From CAISIP01 sp046594635 (GTDB lineage Bacteria > Pseudomonadota > Gammaproteobacteria > Burkholderiales > Burkholderiaceae_C): a stretch of DNA of 5,297 nt. A model generated the notes under the pieces. It made no database searches and was not told the DNA's origin. It saw only the letters and a program-made list of their open reading frames with translations. The translations under genes and the position numbers were made by a program. The stretch is taken from assembly GCA_046594635.1 (NCBI GenBank), contig JBKJRR010000395.1:1-5297 (forward strand), written 5' to 3'. Shown one piece after another: positions 1 through 5,125 of the stretch (position 1 is its first letter; each line of letters opens with the position of its first letter).

Positions 1-952
1 ACATCAGCAGCGCGATGCCTTGCAGCACAGAACCCAGCAGCAGCGTATGCAGACCACCAATGTGGTCCGAGATCCAGCCCGACAACAGACGACTGACGAT
101 GCCGGCCCCCATCATCAATGACAACATCTCGGCGCCCCGTGCAGCACCAAATCCCAGGTCGGTGCAATAGGCCACGATATGCACCTGCGGCATGGCCATC
201 GCCACACAGCAGGCCACGCCGGCGACACATAACAACGACTGCAACAAGGCCGGGTGCAGGCCCAGTGGCCGCGCCGGGTCGGAGCGGCCGATGAACCGCG
301 CCGCACGGATGGGCGCAGGGGCGGCTCCGACTGCAGGTGTGGATACGACGGGCGCTGGTGTGCGGGCGCGAAGAAAAAGCGCCAGCGGCATCATGGTCAC
401 GACACACAACACGCCCAGCCCGACATACGTCGTGCGCCAGCCCACCGCATCGATGAAAAGTTGCATCGCGGGCGCCCAGACCACACCGGCGAGATAGTTT
501 CCGCTCATGCAGATCGCCAGCGCAATGCCACGGCGGCGATCGAACCATTGCAAGGTATCTGCCACCAGGGGCGCAAACGTGGCCGACGTGCCAAGCAGTC
601 CGATCAACAGGCCATGGGCGAGCCCAAATTGCCACAGGCTGGTGGCCGATCCGGCTGCAACAAAACCCAGGCCCAACGCCACTGACCCGAACATCGTGAC
701 CACCATCACGCCATGACGATCGGCCAGTCGCCCCATGAGGATGCCCCCGATGCCGAACCCGATCAGCGTCAACGTATAAGGCAGTGATGCATCACCGCGT
801 GCTACCCCGAAATCGGCCTGTATCGCCGGTAGAACCACCGCGGCGCCGTACATGCCGACACCCCCAATGGTCATCAGCAACAACGAGACCGCAAGGCGTG
901 TCCAAGCGTAGGCTGACTCGACGCCGCGCGATGGAACCGAATCCGTGCCCAT
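1..952 (-). CDS. Major facilitator superfamily transporter, C-terminus cut by window edge
   Basis: The frame is open from an ATG at 952 to the window edge, giving 317 residues; a 12-helix MFS protein is usually about 400, so roughly the last quarter is missing. The translation is a series of hydrophobic segments. Loop 2-3 carries the MFS signature GRLADRHG (residues 74-81), and a weaker copy, SGWISDHIG (291-299), lies at the equivalent place in the second half. WFDRRRGIALAI (136-147) resembles the loop 4-5 segment of monocarboxylate/oxalate-formate-type MFS porters. A Pro/Ala-rich hydrophilic stretch (about 196-230) is the central loop between the six-helix halves. The protein is an inner-membrane secondary transporter; the substrate cannot be read from sequence. 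It starts 25 bases after the lumazine synthase stop, on the same strand, so co-transcription is likely and a flavin-related substrate is possible. No clear Shine-Dalgarno precedes the ATG, which would fit translational coupling. MFS assignment is secure; substrate is open. Confidence 0.9.
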   Translation of the reverse strand, partial: MGTDSVPSRGVESAYAWTRLAVSLLLMTIGGVGMYGAAVVLPAIQADFGVARGDASLPYTLTLIGFGIGGILMGRLADRHGVMVVTMFGSVALGLGFVAAGSATSLWQFGLAHGLLIGLLGTSATFAPLVADTLQWFDRRRGIALAICMSGNYLAGVVWAPAMQLFIDAVGWRTTYVGLGVLCVVTMMPLALFLRARTPAPVVSTPAVGAAPAPIRAARFIGRSDPARPLGLHPALLQSLLCVAGVACCVAMAMPQVHIVAYCTDLGFGAARGAEMLSLMMGAGIVSRLLSGWISDHIGGLHTLLLGSVLQGIALLM

Positions 953-977
953 GATCGGTGGTTGGCGGGTCAATGGC

Positions 978-1538
978 TCATTGAATGGTGTCCGGGCCAC
1001 CCGAGCCTTCGGACGGATCGATCGGCGCAACATGGGTGGCGCGCCGCAAGGCCTGCACGGTGCGCACACATGCGCCGGCCGCTTCCGCGCCCTTGACAAC
1101 AAAATGTGCGCCGAAGAACTGTTGATGCTCTTCGTGCGGCTGAAACTGGTGCGGAGTCAGCACCACCGACAGCACCGGCACGTCGGTCTGGAGCTGGACT
1201 GTCATCAGTCCGTCAAGCACGGCCTGGGCCACAAAATCATGCCGGTAGATACCGCCATCGACCACCAATGCGCAAACCACGATGGCGTCGTACCGACCGC
1301 TGCGTGCAAGGCGTTTGGCCATCAACGGCAATTCGAAGGCCCCGGGCACATCCAGTACGTCGATCGCGTCGCGTCCTACCCCCAGGCGCTGCATCTCGGC
1401 CAGGAATCCATCGCGTGCCTGGTGCACGATGCTCTGGTGCCAACTGGCCTGAACAAAGGCGTAACGCGGCCCGACAGAACCCACATCGACCATTGGTGCA
1501 GAAGTGGAACGGGAAATCGGTGGAATCGGCTGTGGCAT
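978..1538 (-). CDS. ribH: 6,7-dimethyl-8-ribityllumazine synthase, RibH2 type
   Basis: The enzyme condenses 5-amino-6-ribitylaminouracil with 3,4-dihydroxy-2-butanone 4-phosphate, the penultimate step of riboflavin synthesis, in the cytosol. The 186-residue product has the family block VPGAFELP (64-71). GGIYRHDF (95-102) contains the His expected at the catalytic position, and LTPH (127-130) is followed by EEHQQFF. These variants, and Trp33 in ASWH, match the RibH2 (type II, Brucella/Mesorhizobium-like) branch rather than classical RibH, from my knowledge of the family. It is longer than a typical RibH2 (about 158 residues), with about 25 extra N-terminal and 20 extra C-terminal residues, the tail being Gly/Ser/Pro-rich. 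The ATG at 1538 was chosen because AAGGA lies 8 bases upstream; a GTG at 1568 is in frame but would place that site inside the gene, and an internal ATG at 1493 begins closer to the conserved core. The MFS gene follows 25 bases downstream. The leader holds an RFN-like element. Confidence 0.92.
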   Translation of the reverse strand: MPQPIPPISRSTSAPMVDVGSVGPRYAFVQASWHQSIVHQARDGFLAEMQRLGVGRDAIDVLDVPGAFELPLMAKRLARSGRYDAIVVCALVVDGGIYRHDFVAQAVLDGLMTVQLQTDVPVLSVVLTPHQFQPHEEHQQFFGAHFVVKGAEAAGACVRTVQALRRATHVAPIDPSEGSGGPDTIQ

Positions 1539-1546
1539 GGCATGGG

Positions 1547-1551
1547 TCCTT
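1547..1551 (-). promoter_or_regulatory. Ribosome binding site of ribH
   Basis: On the minus strand AAGGA sits 8 bases before the ATG at 1538, which decides between that start and an upstream GTG at 1568. The enclosing CAAGGAC (1546-1552) is an exact reverse complement of GTCCTTG (1656-1662, minus strand) in the RFN-like leader element, so the site could be masked by RNA folding. Confidence 0.65.
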
Positions 1552-1612
1552 GATATGGTTTGCAGCACTCAGCGACACGCCGCCAGCCACAAGGCAGACG
1601 GACCACTGGCAT

Positions 1613-1684
1613 GGGTTCATTGTCATCCGGACCGGCATCGCTGGCTCCAGATCCGCAAGGACTCGTCCTGCACCGAGAACACCC
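1613..1684 (-). promoter_or_regulatory. FMN-riboswitch (RFN)-like leader element, abbreviated or degenerate
   Basis: In the transcript direction this 72-nt segment of the ribH leader begins GGGTGTTCTCGG and ends GTCCGGATGACAATGAACCC. The ends can pair as an outer stem (GG-GTTC with GAACCC, one bulged U). A first hairpin follows: GCAGGA, tetraloop CGAG, TCCUUGC with one bulged U. Then come GATCTGG, GGAGCC and GTCCGGATGA at the spacing seen in the 3' part of RFN elements, where GGAGCC to the closing GAAC spans about 34 nt, as here. These blocks match FMN riboswitch consensus from memory. The CCGGCGGT and GCCCGCGAGC blocks (helices P3-P4) are absent, P5 is reduced to CTGG/CCAG with no real loop, and the GAC:GUC pairing of P6 is not evident. 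It is therefore not a normal FMN aptamer. It ends 74 nt before the ribH ATG and could be a remnant, a shortened variant or a new switch; chance is less likely but not excluded. Confidence 0.42.
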
Positions 1685-1711
1685 TACCGGCCAGGTCGCG
1701 CCAGCACCTTG

Positions 1712-1717
1712 ATTCTA
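1712..1717 (-). promoter_or_regulatory. Possible -10 element for the ribH leader
   Basis: TAGAAT on the minus strand differs from TATAAT at one position and would put a transcription start near 1704, about 20 nt before the RFN-like element, as expected for a riboswitch leader. There is no convincing TTGACA-like -35 at 16-18 bases spacing, so this is weak. The 62 bases between the aminotransferase stop and the element hold a GC-rich repeat (GCGC near 1731-1736 and 1722-1727) but no T-run, so there is no recognisable intrinsic terminator. Confidence 0.25.
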
Positions 1718-1746
1718 GGACAGCGCCACGGCGCGCAGATTCCGCC

Positions 1747-2937
1747 TCAGGCGCATGCGAGACAGTTCGCTGCCGCATCCAGTGCACCCGGGCCGAACGC
1801 GATGTTCTGCACCTGCATGGCAGCCTGCACACCACCCAGACAACCGAGCACCATCGGCGCGTTCACGTCGCCCAGATGACCAATGCGAAACACCCTGCCC
1901 TGCAGCGAACCGAGCCCGCCGGCAATGGCAACCTGGAACCGCTCGCGCGCAACGGTGCGCAAGGCATCGACGTCGATACCGGCCGCGACCTGGATCGCTG
2001 TCACCGAGGTGGAGCGGGCTTTCGCGTCGGTGGCGAAAAAATTGACCGCGCCGCCCGTACTCCAGCGTTGCACTGCCGCATGCACTGCCGCCGCCAACAC
2101 ACTGTGTCGTTGCATGACCTGATCCAGACCTTCTTCAAAGATCAGCTGCAGCGCAGCCTGCAGGCCGAATAACAGGTTCTGCGGCGGCGTGCCGCAGAAC
2201 TTGCGGTAGGCCAGCGGACTCTTGCGCACTCGCCAGTCCCAGTAGTAGCGCGGGGTCGTTACGCTTTCACTGACCGCGAACGCACGTTCGTCGGCCACGG
2301 CAAAGCCCAGTCCGGGCGGACACATCAGGCCTTTCTGTGAAGCCCCGAGCACCACATTGACACCCAGCGCATCCATGGCAAAGGGCGCCGCACCGAGCGA
2401 GGCCACGACATCCACCACGAACAGGGCCGGATGACCTGCGTTGTCGATGGCCCGACGCAAGGCCGACAGGTCGCTGCTGACCCCGCTGGCGGTGTCGGTA
2501 TGTACGGCGAACACGGCCACGATGGTATGGGCGGTGTCCTCACGCAGCATCTGCTCAACAGCATCGGGGTCAATGGGCAAGCCTTCCGTCCACGGCGTAC
2601 GCAAGGCCTCGACCCCCATGACCGTGCATTGCAATGCCCATGAATCAGAGAAGTGACCGGTGCCCGGCACCAGAACACGCTGCCCCGGCGAGACCAGGTT
2701 GGCGATCACGGCTTCCCAGGCTCCATGACCGTTACAGGCATAGATGAACACATCACCGGCCGCACTGTGCAGCAATCGGCGCAGCCCCTGCTCACAAGAG
2801 GCAATCACCGGATCGAGCCGTTCATCCGCCATATCCATCGGCTGATGGCCCATCGCGTGCATCACTTCCAGTGGTACATGGCTGGGCCCGGGTGCATGCA
2901 GGAGACGATGGCCGGGAATGCGTGGAAAAGGATTCAT
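1747..2937 (-). CDS. Class V PLP-dependent aminotransferase (serine/alanine-glyoxylate aminotransferase type)
   Basis: The 396-residue product has the usual length and layout of fold-type I, class V aminotransferases. LLHAPGPSHVP (12-22) is the N-terminal substrate-loop signature. HTDTASGV (146-153) corresponds to the HxETxTG motif. Asp176 in FVVDVVAS would hold the PLP pyridine nitrogen. Lys202 in GASQKGLMCPPGLGF is the Schiff-base lysine, and Arg351 in FRIGHLGDV is the conserved Arg that binds substrate carboxylate. The expected reaction is reversible amino transfer between a small amino acid (serine, alanine or similar) and glyoxylate or another 2-oxo acid in the cytosol; the exact pair is not determined. 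No phosphonate genes accompany it, so 2-aminoethylphosphonate aminotransferase is less likely. It is divergent from the D-amino-acid dehydrogenase-like gene across 92 bases, suggesting a joint role in amino-acid/2-oxo-acid turnover. The ATG at 2937 gives the right N-terminus but has no clear Shine-Dalgarno. The next gene on this strand is 208 bases away, so ribH probably has its own transcript. Confidence 0.9.
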   Translation of the reverse strand: MNPFPRIPGHRLLHAPGPSHVPLEVMHAMGHQPMDMADERLDPVIASCEQGLRRLLHSAAGDVFIYACNGHGAWEAVIANLVSPGQRVLVPGTGHFSDSWALQCTVMGVEALRTPWTEGLPIDPDAVEQMLREDTAHTIVAVFAVHTDTASGVSSDLSALRRAIDNAGHPALFVVDVVASLGAAPFAMDALGVNVVLGASQKGLMCPPGLGFAVADERAFAVSESVTTPRYYWDWRVRKSPLAYRKFCGTPPQNLLFGLQAALQLIFEEGLDQVMQRHSVLAAAVHAAVQRWSTGGAVNFFATDAKARSTSVTAIQVAAGIDVDALRTVARERFQVAIAGGLGSLQGRVFRIGHLGDVNAPMVLGCLGGVQAAMQVQNIAFGPGALDAAANCLACA

Positions 2938-2963
2938 GGATGGTTACCAGGCTTCGGGGAGCA

Positions 2964-2975
2964 CGATGTTAATCG
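2964..2975. promoter_or_regulatory. Palindrome in the divergent intergenic region, candidate operator
   Basis: CGAT-GTTA-ATCG is an inverted repeat with 4-bp arms in the 92-base gap between two divergent genes. It overlaps the best -10 candidate of the minus-strand gene (TAACAT, 2966-2971). A regulator bound here could control one or both genes. The arms are short, so chance is quite possible. Confidence 0.25.
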
Positions 2976-2995
2976 AGGCTACGTGCGGGTGCGAA
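2966..2995 (-). promoter_or_regulatory. Weak sigma-70-like promoter candidate for the aminotransferase gene
   Basis: On the minus strand TTCGCA (2990-2995) and TAACAT (2966-2971) each match the consensus at 4 of 6 positions with 18-base spacing. This would start the transcript near 2959, about 22 bases before the ATG. On the plus strand only a poorer pair is seen (TTAATC at 2969-2974, GAAAAT at 2993-2998, spacing 18) for the oxidoreductase gene. Confidence 0.28.
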
Positions 2996-2999
2996 AATC

Positions 3000-3017
3000 C
3001 CCGAGCAAGTCCTCGGG
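3000..3017 (+). repeat. Inverted repeat just upstream of the oxidoreductase start
   Basis: CCCGAG (3000-3005) and CTCGGG (3012-3017) form a perfect 6-bp inverted repeat with a 6-base loop. The right arm overlaps the only weak ribosome binding site candidate, GGGAAG (3015-3020), 9 bases before the ATG at 3030. As RNA it could form a hairpin that limits translation; as DNA it could be a repressor site. No T-run follows, so it is not a terminator. Confidence 0.4.
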
Positions 3018-3029
3018 AAGCCTACTGCC

Positions 3030-4166
3030 ATGACAAACACCGCCCCATTTGACATCATCGTGATCGGCGCCGGTATTGCCGGCGCCTCTGTCGCCGCGCG
3101 GCTCGCGCCGCACCGGCGCGTGTTGCTGCTCGAGCGCGAGTCGCAACCTGGCTACCACTCGACCGGGCGTTCAGCGGCGATGTTCATGGAGAGTTACGGG
3201 CCGCCTGCGGTGCGTGCAATGACGCGCGCGAGCCGCGCGTTTTTCCTGCATCCACCCCCCGACTTCAGCGACGGTCCGTTGCTGGGACCACGCGGCGCCA
3301 TGTACCTGGCCCAGACCGGCCAGCAGGACGCGTTGCGTGCGTTGCATGCAGAACTGGCGGCCAATTGCCCGCAGCTGCAAACGCTCGACCACGCGCAGAC
3401 GCTGGCCATGATGCCCTGCCTGCGGCCGGAGCAGGTCTATGGCAGCTTGTTCGATCCTTTGTCGATGGACATCGACGTGAATAGCTTGCACCAGGGATTT
3501 TTGCGCATGTCGCGCCGCGCCGGCGGCGAACTGCGAACCCGCGCCGAGGTCAGCACCGCCCGGTTCCAGAACAGTCAATGGAAACTGACCCTGGCCGATG
3601 GCCAGAAGGTGCAGGCCGCCGTTATCGTGAATGCCGCCGGCGCGTGGGCCGATCAACTGGGTCAGTGCTTCGGCGCTCGCTCCATCGGACTGGTGCCACA
3701 CCGCCGCAGCGCCTTCACGTTTCATCCGCCCGGGGACATGGTGATCGCCGACTGGCCGGTTGTGAGCAACCTGGACGAGACCTGGTACTTCAAGCCAGAC
3801 GCCGGCGTGCTTCTGGGTTCACCGGCAAATGCGGATCCGACCGTGCCCCATGACGTGGCGCCCGAAGAACTCGATATCGCCACCGCCATCCACCATATCG
3901 AGCAGGCCACCGTGCTGCAGATTCGACGACCGATTCGTACCTGGGCCGGTTTGCGCTCCTTTGTGCCCGATGGCGAACTGGTCATCGGTTGGGATCGCGC
4001 GCAAGAGGGCCTGTTCTGGCTCGCCGCCCAGGGCGGCTACGGCATACAAAGCGCGCCCGGCGCATCGGCACTGGCCGCATCTCTCATTCTGGGCGAGCCA
4101 CTGCCAGAGCTATTGCGCGAACACGGTGTGCAGGCTGCCGCCATGTCGCCGCTTCGCCTGCCCTGA
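3030..4166 (+). CDS. FAD-dependent D-amino-acid dehydrogenase, DauA-like (DAO family)
   Basis: The 378-residue product is full length for the DAO flavoprotein family. Residues 8-20 hold the Rossmann fold with GAGIAGAS (13-20), and Glu35 in LLLERE would bind the FAD ribose. PGYHSTGRSAA (40-50) is the flavin-contacting loop. VNAAGAWAD (200-208) and the C-terminal AAQGGYGIQ (332-340) complete the FAD site. From recalled Pseudomonas aeruginosa D-arginine dehydrogenase (DauA), similarity runs end to end, including LDPLS-D-D-LHQGFLR, KPDAGxLLGSPANADP and TWAGLRSFVPDG. Arg226, Tyr253 and Arg309 align with carboxylate-binding Arg222, Tyr249 and Arg305. Met51 and Ala90 appear to replace His48 and Glu87, the latter contacting the guanidinium group, so oxidation of a D-amino acid other than D-Arg is likely. 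The product would be an imino/2-oxo acid, with electrons passed to an acceptor such as quinone. No dauB-like gene is adjacent. The divergent aminotransferase may use its product. The start is set by the Rossmann N-terminus. Confidence 0.9.
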   Translation: MTNTAPFDIIVIGAGIAGASVAARLAPHRRVLLLERESQPGYHSTGRSAAMFMESYGPPAVRAMTRASRAFFLHPPPDFSDGPLLGPRGAMYLAQTGQQDALRALHAELAANCPQLQTLDHAQTLAMMPCLRPEQVYGSLFDPLSMDIDVNSLHQGFLRMSRRAGGELRTRAEVSTARFQNSQWKLTLADGQKVQAAVIVNAAGAWADQLGQCFGARSIGLVPHRRSAFTFHPPGDMVIADWPVVSNLDETWYFKPDAGVLLGSPANADPTVPHDVAPEELDIATAIHHIEQATVLQIRRPIRTWAGLRSFVPDGELVIGWDRAQEGLFWLAAQGGYGIQSAPGASALAASLILGEPLPELLREHGVQAAAMSPLRLP

Positions 4167-4289
4167 GCGGTCACCGCCAGCAGCAGCCGCGGATGGGCTG
4201 GCGCACATCGGAAAAATGATGGACGATTGAAAGGTATCGCGACCAGTTCCGACTCATGTGCAAGATGCCAGTTTGCAACTGCCGGCCCC

Positions 4290-5063
4290 ATGACCCACGC
4301 CGCTGAGCGCCCATCCATGCTGACACGTGTCGGCCTCAATGGCCCGTCGTACCGTGTGCGACTGGCTGAGTCGGCGGACGACCTGCGCGCCGCCCAGGCC
4401 CTGCGTTTTCTGGTGTTCAACGTCGAGTTGAAGGAAGGGCTGGCGCGATCCTTTGCCAGTTGCCTGGACATCGACGAGTTCGACGCGGTTTGTGACCACC
4501 TGATGGTCGAGGACAGCCGCAGCGGCGAGATTGTTGGCACCTACCGCCTTCAGACCGGTGCGAGCGCCGGCCATCACCATGGTTACTACAGCGCACGCGA
4601 GTTCGACTTCGCGCCTTTCGAGGCGATGCGCGTACAGATGCTCGAACTCGGGCGCGCCTGTATCCACCATCAGCACCGTTCCTTTGCCGTACTTGGCCTG
4701 TTGTGGCGCGGCATAGGTCAATATGCGGCCCGACACAATGCCCGTTACCTGATCGGATGCAGTTCGCTGACATCGCAGGACCCCGGTGTGGGCGCAGCCA
4801 GCTGGCAACGCCTGTCCAGTCATCTGGCACCCCTGCAGTGGCGTACCCGGCCCTTGCCCGGTTATGCCTGCGCGTTGGACCAGCCGGCTGCCAACGCCCC
4901 GAAGACACCCAAACTGCTGGCAGCCTATCTAAGCCTGGGTGCCATGATGTGTGGCCCCCCGGCGATCGACCGCGAGTTCGGCACCATCGATTTTCTGACC
5001 CTGGTCGATTTGCTGGCGCCAGCCCAATCGCGCCGCTTGGCCCGTCTCGGCATCCGGATCTGA
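4290..5063 (+). CDS. OlsB-like acyl/acetyltransferase (GNAT-fold, Acetyltransf_5 / putative hemolysin family)
   Basis: The 257-residue product carries family blocks in order: YRVRLAES (21-28), RAAQALRFLVF (33-43), CDHLMV (68-73), GTYRL (83-87), LELGRAC (118-124), LLWRGIGQY (137-145), YLIGCSSL (153-160) and a conserved C-terminal PPAIDREFGTIDFLTL (213-228). These place it with OlsB, which transfers a 3-hydroxyacyl group from acyl carrier protein to ornithine in the first step of ornithine lipid synthesis, and with related proteins annotated as hemolysins. No OlsA-type O-acyltransferase is adjacent, so the acceptor is not proven. There is no signal peptide; it would act at the cytosolic membrane face. 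The start is uncertain: ATG 4290 is preferred. A TTG at 4227 adds 21 residues with untypical codons (AGA, TCA, TGT, AGT), and ATG 4317 would remove nine. None has a strong Shine-Dalgarno. The 123 bases after the oxidoreductase show no terminator or clear promoter. Confidence 0.82.
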   Translation: MTHAAERPSMLTRVGLNGPSYRVRLAESADDLRAAQALRFLVFNVELKEGLARSFASCLDIDEFDAVCDHLMVEDSRSGEIVGTYRLQTGASAGHHHGYYSAREFDFAPFEAMRVQMLELGRACIHHQHRSFAVLGLLWRGIGQYAARHNARYLIGCSSLTSQDPGVGAASWQRLSSHLAPLQWRTRPLPGYACALDQPAANAPKTPKLLAAYLSLGAMMCGPPAIDREFGTIDFLTLVDLLAPAQSRRLARLGIRI

Positions 5064-5125
5064 CAAAACCTGCATTGGCTTGGCCACGCTGACAGGCGCA
5101 GGCGCGTTGACATCGCAATCACTGC

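Noticed and set aside
1613..1684. Calling the leader element a canonical FMN riboswitch
   Set aside because: The P3-P4 blocks (CCGGCGGT, GCCCGCGAGC) are missing, P5 has almost no loop and the P6 GAC:GUC pairing is not evident, so only an RFN-like or degenerate label is justified.
945..1879. Long plus-strand open frames (202 and 257 codons) opposite ribH and its leader
   Set aside because: They are shadows of the minus-strand lumazine synthase; their translations are Arg/His/Pro-rich with no family character, while the antisense frame matches RibH2 throughout.
3171..3725. 184-codon minus-strand frame inside the oxidoreductase gene
   Set aside because: The plus-strand frame carries the complete FAD-binding and DauA family motifs; the antisense frame has no recognisable domain and is a GC-rich shadow.
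4167..4177. Hairpin GCGG-TCA-CCGC right after the oxidoreductase stop as a terminator
   Set aside because: The stem is only 4 bp and no T-run follows.
4254..5118. Minus-strand frames of 189 and 233 codons opposite the OlsB-like gene
   Set aside because: They are antisense to a frame with many conserved family blocks and show no domain of their own.
5064..5125. Bidirectional terminator between the convergent genes
   Set aside because: The 62 bases contain a tandem caggcg repeat and short GC runs but no stable stem followed by a T-run on either strand.
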